64,000 nt of DNA from Iris pallida (Eukaryota; Streptophyta; Magnoliopsida; Asparagales; Iridaceae). Below the pieces are notes generated by a model, which was not told the origin of the DNA, did not search any database, and was given only the letters and a program-made list of their open reading frames with translations. Position 1 is the stretch's first letter; each line of letters starts with the position of its first letter. The translations under genes and the position numbers were made by a program. The stretch covers positions 7,534,538 to 7,598,537 of the forward strand of contig JANAVB010010791.1 of NCBI GenBank assembly GCA_029216955.1, in the 5' to 3' direction. Shown here piece after piece: positions 1 through 10,645 of the stretch.

Positions 1-838
1 TTGTATTTGGGTAATTGTAGCTTTTAAATTTGGATCTCTTTCTCGAGGAAGAGAGTTTGAAGTTGAAAGATGCTAGGTTCAACTTTTCTACTTTCTCCAT
101 AATCCGTCGTCCTAATGTTTTCCGCCCACACAATACATTTGATTGTGCTATTTTTGTAATTTTATTCATGAAAGACGATGTAGTTTGGCTCCCGTTATCT
201 CAATGTAAGTCTGAAAATATGTCGTCAAATACTTACACTTTTTAGAGCAATATTTTTGATGTTATGTTTATTATATGCAATTTGATTCAAAAATGGAAAG
301 GCGCAAAGTTCGAAAGGAGTCCACTCTGATGGGTGAAGATGGAAGACGATGAATTCTTTTCCTTCTTTTAGCTAATGAATTATGTTCATTTGTTTTGTAA
401 CAAATGGTTAGGAATAGAGTTTTATGGAGTTATAATATTCTTAAAATGTGGGATGAAAATTATATCAAAATGTTCATTTGTTTCATAATCTTGCTGCCAT
501 ATAATCTATCTTTGAGAAAAATTATCAAATGTCCAAAAACCATAAAGTTTTCCCTTATATAAAGGGAAAATTTATGAAATGCCCAAAAATTGCAAAAGTT
601 TTATGAAAAATACACCGAAAAATAATATTTTATCGCGTGCCCGGAATTAGCAAAAAATATATAAAGGGGGTTCGGAATGACCTTTTTGCCATTCTAATTT
701 ATTGAAAACACCCACGAAACCTACTCTTCAAAAAAAAATTTCGATACTTCCTCTTCTTCCATACGCTGCTCACTTTCAAATCTAGGTTTTCACCTCCAAA
801 ATCTTCAAACCTTACTCTCCATTCAAAATCTTTACACC
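1..838. other. AT-rich upstream region, no gene recognised
   Basis: This stretch holds an open frame of 71 codons at 30-245 on the + strand that resembles nothing I know and has no partner exon in view. The rest is AT-rich. No palindromic minisatellite units occur here, in contrast to the introns just downstream. The last 180 bases are the likely promoter and 5' leader of the gene that begins at 839. Confidence 0.4.
658..665 (+). promoter_or_regulatory. TATA box of the Ulp1-like gene
   Basis: TATATAAA followed by a G-run lies about 175 bases upstream of the first ATG (839). It is a good match to a plant TATA box at a plausible distance. The assignment rests on motif and position only. Confidence 0.4.
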
Positions 839-1069
839 ATGTCGGCACCATCAACAACATCATCATTGGCAGCAGCATTAGAATCAACTGGAATCCCAGT
901 TAGAGAAGAGATAGCTGTTATGGAGAAAATGAAGACAATTGAACAAAATCCAAAGAGGAATGATGGAGAATCAGTGAGAATTAAGAGAGTTGCACATAAG
1001 CCAAAGGCCGCTAAGCAAAATAAAGGGCAAAAAAAGGTATAACTTTAAGTTATGTTCATGATTCTTAAA

Positions 1070-1735
1070 ACCTACGGAGAACGATCATGCCTAGTGTTAA
1101 AATATATGAAAATGACCATTCTTTGTGTTAAAATCATGAAGAATTATCATTCTCCTTGTTAAATTAACAGAGAATAGTCATTCTCCGTGTTTAAATACAG
1201 AAAAATAGCCATTCTCCGTTTTAATCCATTATCCGTGTTAAATTGACAAAGAATTGTCATTCTCCGTATTAAATGACAGGGAATGGCCATTCTCATTGTT
1301 AAAACGCATGAGAATGACCATTCTCCGTTGTTAAAATCACGGAGAATGACCATTTCCCGTGTTAAAATCACAGAGAATGGTCATTTCCCGTGTTAAAATA
1401 ACGGAGAATAAGCATTCCCCGTGATAAAATCACAGAGAATTGATATTCTCCGTATTAAATTGACGAAGAATTTCCATTCTCCGTGTAGAACCCACGGAGG
1501 ATGGTCATTTCCAGTGTCAAAATACATAAGAATAACTATTCTTCGTGTTAAAATTATGAAGAATGACCATTCTCCGTGTTAAATTGACGGAGAATTGCCA
1601 TTCTTTGTGTTAAAATTACGGGAAATGGCCATTCCCAGTATTAAAACACTTAAGAATGACCATTCTCCCTTGTTAATAACGGAAAATGACCATTCTCCAT
1701 GATTTTTTCCCGTGTTAAAATAACAGAAACAGTTG
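1070..1735. repeat. Palindromic minisatellite array A (intron 1)
   Basis: About 20 diverged units of roughly 31 bp. Each unit is an imperfect palindrome with the core GGAGAATGGCCATTCTCC flanked by CAC/GTG and separated by TTAAAAT-like spacers. The array fills most of intron 1 of the Ulp1-like gene. Units vary mainly by single transitions and by loss of one arm. Confidence 0.85.
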
Positions 1736-2867
1736 ACAGAAACCTAATTTTTTTGTTTTATTTTTTGTAAAAAAAATTTGTCAGGAATAAAGATTCAAGA
1801 GTTTTTCGTTCTTCTTTCAAAATAATGCTAACTCTTATGGAGGATGTCAATAAAGATGGCAGTTGTTTACCCGAGCCAGTTATTGAGTCTTTAAAGAATA
1901 TTGGTTTCTGAAATTTCGTCGATGTATTCTACAAAAATAGAGTTGGCATTCAAAAATTGGCCAAGGTTTCAGAAGGACTTGAAAAATTGATAGGAACTTA
2001 CTTGGAGGACAAAGATAGCGTCGGATACCTTGAATTGAGCACCACTGTTAAAATAGCACCAAGTGTCGACGATATGGCATCCATCTTCGGTCTACCGCTG
2101 AAAGAAGTAAGCGAGGATGATGTTAAATACAGAAGATTGATCATAGAAAAACAACAGCAGGCCACACCGCCGGAATCATTAAGCCTATATAGAGATCACT
2201 TCAGAAGATTGTTGGCTAATTTCAAAGGCAAAAACGGAGAAGTCACGAATACAGAAGTGAGAGAGAAGTTCTTTGAATTGCTACAACAGCTTCATGACGA
2301 AGACAAACAAGTTAAACCAGATGATTTGGCCAAGCTAATAATCTTTCACTTGTGCCAAACAGTATTCTTCACAAGGTCCGGCGGTTCAAATTTACCATAC
2401 AGATTCTTGGCCTTGGTAGATAGTGTAGAAGTAATCAAAAGTATCTGTTGGCCAAGGATAATCTTGGCATATGTCATGGAGAGCATCAATAAGATCACAA
2501 GTAAAACTGTTGGGGGGGATTACTCTAATGTATACCCTAAGATTGAAGGTTGCACAATATATTTCCTCTACTAGTTTGCAGAACATAGTACCCAAGTGGA
2601 AAGAAAGTTTGACCTAATTCATGAATACCTAAGATTTTACACATGGGACGGGTACGCAATCTCAATCTTCTCAAAAATGAATATCACAATAAATTGAGAA
2701 AAAAATGATATTCAAAAATTTGGTTATAGCTGTTGGAAAAGATGGAGGACAACAAGAAGAGGAGCTACTTATACGAGAAGAGTGTGCACATGTGGGAGAG
2801 GGACACCACCAAACAGGTGAGGATGAGATTGCTGAATAAGAGAGGCCCCAACAACTTGAAGTGAACA

Positions 2868-3375
2868 CCGCGATGGAGGGGTCGGTTCAAAAATTGGAGG
2901 AGTTAAGAAAAAAGAAACCTCATATTTTTGCTGAGAATGAAAAACTCCATGAAAAGCTTAAAGAGCTAGAGGCACAAGAAGCACAACAACGTGCAGTCAA
3001 CGTTGTGATGGAGGGTTCGGTGTATGATTTGGAGGAGTTGCGAAGAGAGAAATATCAGATTCTTGCTGAGAACGAGAAACTCCATAAAAAGCTAGAGGAA
3101 TAAGGAGCCCAACAAATTGAAAAGAACACCTCGATGGAGGTATCGGTATGGGAATTGGACTCCTTGCAAAGAAAGAAATTTGATATTATTGCTGAGAACG
3201 AGAAACTCCATAAAAAGCTTAAAGAGGTAGAGGAACAAGGAGCCTAAGAAATTGAAAGGAACACATCGATGGAGGTGTCGGTACGGGAATTGGACTCCTT
3301 GCGAAGAGAGAAATCTGATATTATTGTTGAGAATGAAAAGCTTAGCAAAAATGTTAAAGAGCTACAGGCACAAGG
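2868..3375 (+). repeat. Four-fold in-frame coiled-coil repeat within the Ulp1-like gene
   Basis: Four copies start at the ATGGAGG motifs at 2873, 3008, 3134 and 3269, with spacings of 135, 126 and 135 bases, all multiples of three. Each copy encodes a heptad-rich segment with an ENEKLHKKL-like core and is predicted to form a coiled coil. The frame-preserving spacing shows that the repeat grew while the gene was coding. Copies 3 and 4 are most alike. Two CAA-to-TAA type stops now interrupt it. Confidence 0.75.
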
Positions 3376-3404
3376 TAAAAAATTTCTTTTTTAAAGTTAT
3401 GATT

Positions 3405-3800
3405 TGTAATTCTCCGTGTTAGTATGCAGGAGAATGGTCGTTCTCTGTGTTAAAATCACAGAGAATGTCCATTCTGGAGAATGTCCATTCTCCGTGTCAA
3501 AATAACGAAGAATAGCAATTCTTCGTGTTAATACCACTACCACAGAGAATGGCCCGTTCTCCGTATTAAATTGACGGAGAATGGCCGTTCTCCGTGTTAA
3601 AATGTCAGAGAATGGCCATACTCTGTGTTAAAATCACGAAGAATGGATATTTTCTGTATTAGAATGCAGAAGAATGGCCATTTCCCGTATTAGAATGCAT
3701 GAGAATGGCCATTCTTCGTGTTAAAATCACGGAGAATGGTCATTCTTCGTGTTAGAGTTATGGAGAATGGTCATTCCCTGTGTTAAGATGACGGAGAAAG
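3405..3800. repeat. Palindromic minisatellite array B (intron 2)
   Basis: About a dozen units of the same palindrome as array A, inside the intron between the coiled-coil exon (donor CAAG/GTAAAA near 3374) and the next exon (acceptor near 3866). At 3575-3605 a unit is almost perfectly self-complementary. Confidence 0.85.
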
Positions 3801-4444
3801 ATTTTTTTTTCTTTTTTTAAAGAATATATTGGACATCATATCTTTCATTATTGTTTGTTTTATATCAGTACAAATAATCGAACAGCTCAGAAAAATAAAT
3901 AAAGGCTCGTTAATAAGAATAGGGAGCTTCAAAAGAAAGTTGAATCGTTGAATAATGAAGCCATTGAAAATGATGCAAAATTTGTTGATCTCGAAGCCAT
4001 GGCTACAATATTACAGCTTGGGGAAACTCAACTAGCTGCTAAACAACAAGCTGGTGAACTTGCTACTCCAAAAGAAGTCAATAGAAGAGGAGGATGGGGA
4101 AAAGAGGTTCAGAAAACCATCAGCAGCATTAGCCGATGAAAATTTTACTCCCTTGGGGAAAAATACAGTAACAGAGGCTAATAAAAAGCGAAAGATGAAT
4201 GCCGCTCTGAAACCAAAACCTCAGCCCAAACCCAGGGTCAGAGGAAAAAATAAGCAGACAGATTCGAAATTCGGACAAGACACCAAAATGGCTGAACTAG
4301 CAAGAAAGGATGATATACTAAGGGAATGCGATGACCTCGTACTTTGGAAGGATGTGGATAAAGAGCTGAAGAAGCTTTACATGGACATCGTATTCCCAAG
4401 ATAGATGAGTCCAACGTATGTATTCTGAACTCGACCAATCTCCG

Positions 4445-4565
4445 TCCAATTTATAACGGAGAATGGTCATTCTCCATGACGGTTGGTCGAAGAATGATCA
4501 TTCTCCGTGTCAGTTGGACGACGAATGATCATTCTTCGTGTCAGTTGGACGACGAATGATACTTT
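4445..4565. repeat. Palindromic minisatellite array C (intron 3)
   Basis: Three to four units of the palindrome, with a GTTGGACG-type spacer instead of TTAAAAT, inside the short intron before the first Ulp1 exon. Confidence 0.75.
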
Positions 4566-5639
4566 TTCTTTTCCTTTCTAGTCTTTTTTCACAATTATTT
4601 CCTGAGAATCTCAATTAATTTAATCTAAACTATATTTATGTGCAGTGATATTTTATACACGAATATGCCGAAAAAGGGAGAAAATAAAGTTTTTATCCTC
4701 CTGTTAGCAAAAGACATGCAAGACATACTCAATTATGAAGACATAGAGGCTGGCATACTCAACATAATAATAAGGAAGCTGAGAGAAATTCAAGGCTATG
4801 CAAGAAGGTACACCCAGTCAAGTTCAATGGACGTGTAACATAAATGGTCTGTATTCATGATGCCCCATACATTGGTAAGAATCAAAACTAAAAAAATCCA
4901 TATTCATGTGTACACTGATAAAAAATGACATAAAAAACTTACTCATGATATTATGTTTTGTTTTTTGGAAACAGTCCATCGTTCTTCGTGCCATTGAACC
5001 GAAAGCAACAGCCGGCGCCCTTGAAACTTTCAAAACATATATAGAAGACTTCATCATGGGTTTAGAGGATGACATAGAGTGGCTATTCATTTCACTCTTT
5101 AATGAATCCTCTAAACACTATACGCTGCTCACATTCAACTTGAGCTCCTACGAGTGGACACACTACACCTCCTTGAGGCAAAACACGTACGAAAAGGGCA
5201 AGGATGATGCAGAATTAATGAAGAAGACCTTAAAGCCTATCGTTAGGAGAAAAATTGATATGATGAGGGAGAGATGTCTGGCGATAATGGAGTATGAGAG
5301 CACAGGGTTGAATTGTTCTCCATGATCCCCATAATAACTAGCACCCAACTGCCTCTTGTATACGACATTTTATATGAAGTGCTTGATGACTGCTCCCTTC
5401 AAAATACCGAGAAAAAATGACGATGACATTCACTAGAAGATTACAATGACGAGGTTGGGATGGGATAAGAAGTTGCTTTCAAGCGAATATGTAACACTAC
5501 CAACCTAGCAATGACATTGTAAAACAATAATGTCATTGGGCTAAGAAATTCTTTCTATATCATGTGTTTGTCTTTTATTATTCTATGTCTGCATCTTTTG
5601 TAACGTCTGCTCTGTCGTTTATAATAAAATAATTTTTGA

Positions 5640-5998
5640 ATTACATTTACATTATTAAAACCACGGAGAATGGTCATTCTCCGTCCTAAAATGTAGGAGA
5701 ATGGCCATTTTTTGTTTCAAAAATCACGTAAAATGACCATTCCCCGTCTTAAAATTCTGGAGAATGACCATTCTCCGTGTTAAAATCACGGTGAATAGAA
5801 ATTCCCCGTGTTAAATGCAAGAGGATGGTCATTCTCCGTGTCAATATCACGGAGAATTGCCATTCTCCTTGTTAAATTGACGAAGAATTTCTATTCTCCG
5901 TGTTAAAATTAACGAAGAATGGTCTTTCTCTGTGTCAAAGTGACAGAGAATGGCCATTCTCCGTGTTAATATGACGGAGAATGGCCATTCTCCAAGAA
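5640..5998. repeat. Palindromic minisatellite array D (3' flank)
   Basis: About ten units directly downstream of the Ulp1-like gene. The best unit, near 5972-5992, has both arms intact. The array ends abruptly where LTR-like sequence begins. Confidence 0.85.
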
Positions 5999-6004
5999 AA
6001 CTCA

Positions 6005-6893
6005 ACAGAACACTTGGCACAACGAAACAACAAAGAATAGAGACACAAAAATTTGACTTTTATGTACATATGAAAGTCTATTACATTTCCAAAACTACTA
6101 CAGAAAATCCTACTACAAAGAAAAAAGCCTAAAAGCTACAGCTAGGCGCATTTATCTGGTGCTTCAGCTAGGCGTATCTCTCTGGTGTTTCAGCTAGGCG
6201 TATCACTTCAGCATCTCAGCATAGGCGCATCACCATGCATCGTCAGAGCGAATCACTTCCTCGTCAACGTGTGGGTGCTTCGACAGGGTGTGGGTTGGCA
6301 ATTAACCCAAATCCTGGGGCTCTTCCAGCCTAATAAAAATTGAGGCACTTCGACCCCGATCTTTGGATGCAACAGGCACCTTCGACAGCCAGTGGCTCTT
6401 CCAGCCTAACAAAAGTTGGGCCGCGGCAATCCCGGACCCAGTAACCAACATCATGGCACACAGTCGATGAAGTGCACGAACACGGACAGTCCACTCAGCA
6501 CATCTCAATCTTCTGAAAGAGTTCACCACCAAAGCTTTTTCGAACGAGGAGATCGACAACCCACAGGAAAGTGTCTTGCCAACGTGGAGGATCGGTCAAG
6601 TCCATCTCCATAAGAAAAGCTAAGTAAAACAAGAACAAACTCTCTATACACTACTGCCATTTATAGGCAAGGGCAACTCGTACTCACGTGCCAAGTGGCA
6701 GTCACTTTGAATTCAATTCAATGAATTTGCATTAATGCCAATGAATCTGTCCTTTCAAATTCTGCCAAGTCAGAGAGCCATCAATGCCTCGATGAACTCA
6801 ACAGACGGGCTATGCAGCAGATGCGTTCGTCAACACCATGCGCTTCGTACTGATGCACCTAATGGAGTACTGGCCAATGCGCCCGTCAACACC
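6005..6893 (+). repeat. Diverged solo-LTR-like sequence related to the inner Tat element LTR
   Basis: This block interrupts the minisatellite (array D to array E). It contains stretches identical or nearly identical to the LTR of the 22.7-38.4 kb element in the opposite orientation: the 20-base segment near 6362-6385 matches the complement of 24096-24120, and 6640-6735 matches the complement of 23830-23940. It carries GCGCAT-type motifs typical of that family and a TATA motif reading on the - strand at 6658-6665. No internal coding region is attached. I could not define exact ends or a target duplication. Confidence 0.6.
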
Positions 6894-6894
6894 A

Positions 6895-7235
6895 TTCTTT
6901 GTGTTAAAATCACGAAGAATAGCCATTCTCCGTGGTAGAATATAGATGAATGGCTATTCTACGTGTTAAAATCATGGAGAATGGTCATTCTTCGTTTTAA
7001 TATCATGAAGAATGGCCATTCTCCGTGTTATAATCACGGAGAATGGCCATATCCCATGTTAAAATGCAGGAGAATGGTCATTCTTCATGTTAAAAGTACG
7101 GAGAATTACCATTCTCCGTGCTAAAATAACGGAGAATGACCATTCCTCTTGTTAAATGGACGAAGAATTGCTATTCTTCGTGTTAAAATTGATGGAGAAT
7201 TATCGTTCTCCTTGTTAAATTAACGGAGAATTGCA
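6895..7235. repeat. Palindromic minisatellite array E (between the convergent genes)
   Basis: About ten units, continuing array D on the other side of the LTR-like insertion. It ends just before the 3' end of the FAR1-type gene, so the arrays fill the whole gap between the two convergent genes. Confidence 0.85.
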
Positions 7236-7319
7236 AAAAAAAAAGTTAGGTAAACAAAAGAAGAAAAAATAGAACATAATGATAATTAAATCAACGACGG
7301 TTCATTTGATTCCATTTGC

Positions 7320-8107
7320 TCTTTGTTCTATCTCGCTTCCGTACTTTACAATTACAAAAATCGTGGCCTAATTATTTACAAACTCTACAAATTCTAGGCT
7401 TGGGGATAGTCTGACTTACTTTAGTCTGGCTTGATTTCCCTTGAGAAGGCCTTCCTTTTGTTGCTACCGGATTTGGCTCTTTAAATGATTCATGCACTCC
7501 ATGAACTGCATCAGCTGCCATTTTTCTTCTTCACCAATATCGGTCACCATTTTTTGCAACTCAATCAGCAAAGACGACATCAACTATGTTTCCTTTTCTT
7601 GAATTTTGCTTAATTTTTTACAATAATACGTAAACATAATAGCTTGTTCATTAATACCACCATACCTTCTGCTCTTAATACTATCTCGGTAGATGAATCT
7701 CCTTTCTGTACCGGGTCCAGAGAGATAACTCTTATTGCAATCCTTGAGCCAATGAGTTTTTATCAAGTTCATTGTAATATCTGCCAATTGCAATCTCTTC
7801 ATTGCTAAAAGAATATGCCTACAAGGAATCCCCTTGGTCTCCATCAACAAGAAGTCACAATTTATGATATTGTCGACACGATAAAAATTTAACCTTTCGA
7901 TTGATACTATTTGGCGACAAATATTTTGGATAGTGCAAACTTCTGTATCTCTTATGATGTGATAGGGGTGAACAATATATTTATCAGAATGTGTGCTTTC
8001 CTTCCTTACCTCTATAAACACTTTTTAGTATAAATTGCTGCAAATTGATCTTCTATTACGTCCATGCTAGTTTGTTTCATAATTGTTGTTGAGAGTGTAT
8101 CAGTGAC
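7320..8107 (-). pseudogene. FAR1-type MULE transposase, 3' half (SWIM and C-terminal zinc knuckle)
   Basis: The frame at 7584-8021 contains the SWIM-type zinc motif: a Cys followed by the GIPCRH block. After it comes the WLKDCN segment usual in FAR1/FHY3-type proteins. A downstream frame to about 7320 adds a KGRP motif and a CxxC...GH...C knuckle broken by one stop. The 5' half of this gene lies at 45.7-47.5 kb. The two halves join exactly at the 5-bp duplication GTGAC, so one gene was cut by the retrotransposon insertion. The protein would bind terminal repeats and cut DNA in a Mutator-like element, or act as a domesticated FAR1 regulator. Stops and frame changes show it is dead. Confidence 0.75.
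8103..8107. repeat. Left target-site duplication GTGAC of the outer Tat element
   Basis: GTGAC precedes the TG of the left LTR and recurs at 45725-45729 directly after the terminal CA of the right LTR. Confidence 0.9.
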
Positions 8108-8371
8108 TGCTTGCCATTAAATATCAAGTACAACAAATTACAAATGAATTGAACTTGATTGCAAACTCGCTTGTACAAGAGAAAGCCTAGAAAGAAATCC
8201 TAGGAAACAATCTAAGTACAATTGTTTAGTTTTAATTCTGGGGGTGACGCTAGAGGCTCGAAAAAGTGAAGCAACTCTGCCTTACTCCTTGGACTTTCTG
8301 ACGCGTTCCTTGCTCTTGAAGAAATTACCTTTCATAGGTTACCAGCCTTTTGCAAGGGTGTGGCACCCTGC

Positions 8372-8379
8372 TATTTATA
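8372..8379 (-). promoter_or_regulatory. TATA box in the 3' LTR of the outer element
   Basis: TATAAATA reads on the - strand, at the same LTR position as in the 5' LTR (44971-44978). Confidence 0.65.
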
Positions 8380-8775
8380 GTGATAGATATCTTGAGCCGC
8401 ATGGATGGTCGCGTGGCTACAATAGCACACAAAGACCCGCTCCTTGGCTGCCAGCTGGCGACTTGTTGGGATTTTGTTGCAGCAAATCTGGGTGGTTGAG
8501 ACTTGGTCAGCCTGCCACGTATCCTATCGCATGATAGGTTCAATCTGCTTGAGTCATTTTGAGCTGCATAAGTCTTTTAGTGTTCGGCCATGCTAGGTCG
8601 CATAAGACTTATGCGGCTTAAGTCGCAGTCTTCCTTAGTCTGCATGTAGCTTGGGTTCTTTTTCGCCGCATAGGTTCTATATTCTGGACCGCGTAAAGCT
8701 CATGCGACTCAGATTGCAGTCACCCTTTGCCGCATGAAGCATATAAATTAAGCCACATAATGCTCATGCGGCTCG

Positions 8776-8780
8776 GGTCG
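8776..8780. repeat. Left target-site duplication GGTCG of the Tekay-like element
   Basis: GGTCG is found here and at 18208-18212, flanking a TG...CA element exactly. Confidence 0.9.
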
Positions 8781-9419
8781 TGTAAAACCCCTAAATTTCT
8801 ACTGTATTTTTTTATAATTTAGTACTGATTTAAAATTTTATTATTATATGTCGCGTAGTCGTATTGTACATCGCGTACGAAATTTTTATTTTTTTCGTAA
8901 TTGCTCGACGAGTGCGAATATGTGCGAGCGTACATATTTTTAGAAAATCGTTTTTCTATTTTCAAAGTGATATATATATACATATATTTTTGCCATTATA
9001 CAAATTTCTAAGTTTGTTATTTTAAGCTTTTTCTAACATTTACAAATAATAAATTATATTTCATTGTATACTAGAAAAACATAAGTTTGTATAAGTAATT
9101 ATGCATACCTATCTCATAATCAATTATTAGTTTATTTTTAACTAATAAAATAATTTTCAAAATTATTAATAAAGTATTTTTTTAAAAACATATTTTAAAA
9201 TTTTGTGACAATTTAAATTTTGAGTTGATTTTATGGAATGATTTAAATAAATAAGGTAATATCTATATTTGATATTGATTTGATTTTTAAACTAAAAGAA
9301 TTAAATTTGATTAAAATTGGATTTGGATTTGGATTTGATTGATTTAAATTAAGTTACGAGTTATCTATTTTTGGGTTTGAATCTTCTCCTAATTCTATCC
9401 AAATGGGAATTCCCACATC

Positions 9420-9427
9420 CTATAAAT
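9420..9427 (+). promoter_or_regulatory. TATA box of the Tekay-like 5' LTR
   Basis: CCTATAAATAGG lies at the transition from AT-rich U3 to the GC-rich block, and the same motif is at 15356-15363 in the other LTR. Transcription would start near 9450. Confidence 0.65.
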
Positions 9428-9559
9428 AGGCAGGTACTCCATAAATTTCTGGCATCCACAAATTTTACCATAACCCAACGTGCATCGTGTCTGTGTTCAA
9501 ACTCTTATTCCAGTCTCGTTTACAGTCATCCAATTCGTGTCCGACACACCGGACACGGT

Positions 9560-10500
9560 CAACCCATCCTCTCCGTGTCCAAAGACACGTTACAATCTCA
9601 ACACCACCGCGACCGACAGACTACCAAAATTCCCAACCACATCTACGGTCGCCGCGCAACCGCCTCCTCCCAGCTCCCTCGACTTCCTGGCCAGAAGCTC
9701 ACCCCGCCTGATCACCACCACTCCCGTCCATCACCTTCACCATCACCACCACTCCCGTCCTCGCCAAGCCTTCCTGGTTGATTCAACCACCGCCACAGCC
9801 TACACCACTCGGCCACCGGAACAACCTCCGCCATCATCGTCCCTCCCACCAACAACGGAAAGGGGAAATTGGGGGAGGGGGAGCCTTACCTTCTCCGCGC
9901 CGGCCGCACCTCCGTGCGTGGATCACCAGCCCTCTCCGCGCTCCAGTGAAGGGCCACTCCAGCGAGACCCCCTCTCGCGCGGCCGTCCTCGGCAGCGTCG
10001 TCGAGACACCGGCCGCGTCGCCTAGAGCCCTGACCCGCCTAGATGTCGGCCTCCGCCCGGGGTGCACCGCCTCACCTTCCCCAGGCGCAGCCTTTCCGTC
10101 CGCCGCCCAACCGGAGACCATCTCCACCGCCGTGTGGCCAGCGGTCTCCGCCATAGATCCCGCCGGCCGCCGATCTCATTATTCCGTTCGTCGCCGCCCC
10201 CATCAGTCCAGCCTAACCCCCTCCGCGTGCCCCGATCTTGGCAGCGCCGCCGGGAACCGCCTCCCGCCAGGTCCTCCGCGCCCCCTTTCTCCACCGGACC
10301 ACCGCCCGGTCGACACCCACATCCAGCACCGCCGCCTTCCCTCCGATCTGTCACTCCCGGCAGGCCGCGCCCCGATCCCTCCGCGAAGAGCTCTCCGGTG
10401 GTCGCCTCCCACCAGCATAGGCCTCCACCGGCCGACTCCCGCCGGACGCCGCCCTCCACGTGTGCCGGCCGCCGCCATTGGTAACCCCCGTTCCTTCACT
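9560..10500 (+). other. GC-rich, CpG-dense block inside the 5' LTR
   Basis: Roughly 0.9 kb of CCG-rich sequence is embedded in AT-rich LTR directly after the TATA box and ends in GCCGCCATTGGTAACC and a CT tract. It has long open frames (for example 9778-10536) in several phases on both strands, which is what low stop-codon density in GC-rich DNA gives. The frames are not preserved in the second LTR copy (192 instead of 252 codons, 95 instead of 181), so I read it as an untranslated leader rather than a gene. Confidence 0.6.
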
Positions 10501-10556
10501 CTCTCTCTCTCTCTTCTGTGTAATTTGGGGGAATAGTTTGTTTAAGAGTAAGGTTA

Positions 10557-10558
10557 GA

Positions 10559-10596
<38 letters not shown>

Positions 10597-10605
10597 GTTT
10601 CAGAA

Positions 10606-10643
<38 letters not shown>

Positions 10644-10645
10644 CA
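10557..10645. repeat. ATT microsatellites
   Basis: Two runs of (ATT)n are separated by a short AGTTTCAGAAG segment. The second LTR has a rearranged version at 16497-16600 with three shorter runs, so the tract changed after insertion. Confidence 0.9.

Larger units (their letters stand above)
839..5510 (+). pseudogene. Decayed MULE-associated Ulp1-like cysteine protease gene with DUF1985/PMD-like N-terminal part
   Basis: Five exon-like blocks can be followed: about 839-1036, 1785-3374, 3867-4416, 4646-4872 and 4972-5500, most flanked by GT and AG. Block 1 is basic and Lys-rich. Block 2 (from about 1785) resembles the DUF1985/plant-mobile-domain-like region that precedes Ulp1 domains in plant transposons, with an IFGLPL motif and a C-terminal FAEH motif, then a four-fold coiled-coil repeat. 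The last blocks match the C48 (Ulp1) fold: a KHY motif carrying the likely catalytic His, an HYTSL strand, and a Cys codon at 5350-5352 where the nucleophile belongs. The usual Asp position reads Asn. Stops break the frame at 1909-1911, 2572-2574, 3101-3103, 3245-3247, 4402-4404, 5323-5325 and 5332-5337, and there is a frameshift near 4055. Such genes are known as cargo of Mutator-like elements. Exon borders are approximate, and the exon 1 to exon 2 phase does not fit as drawn. Confidence 0.6.

Noticed and set aside
30..245. 71-codon ORF as an exon of the Ulp1-like gene
   Set aside because: It lies upstream of the TATA box and shows no similarity to the gene family.
1070..7235. CRISPR-like look of the short regular repeats
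   Set aside because: Units are palindromic, diverged and have no unique spacers, and the context is a plant genome with no cas genes.
9778..10536. Long Pro/Arg/His-rich ORFs in the GC-rich LTR block (also 15882-16460 and others on both strands)
   Set aside because: Several frames are open at once because the block is GC-rich, and frame lengths differ between the two LTR copies; no domain is seen.
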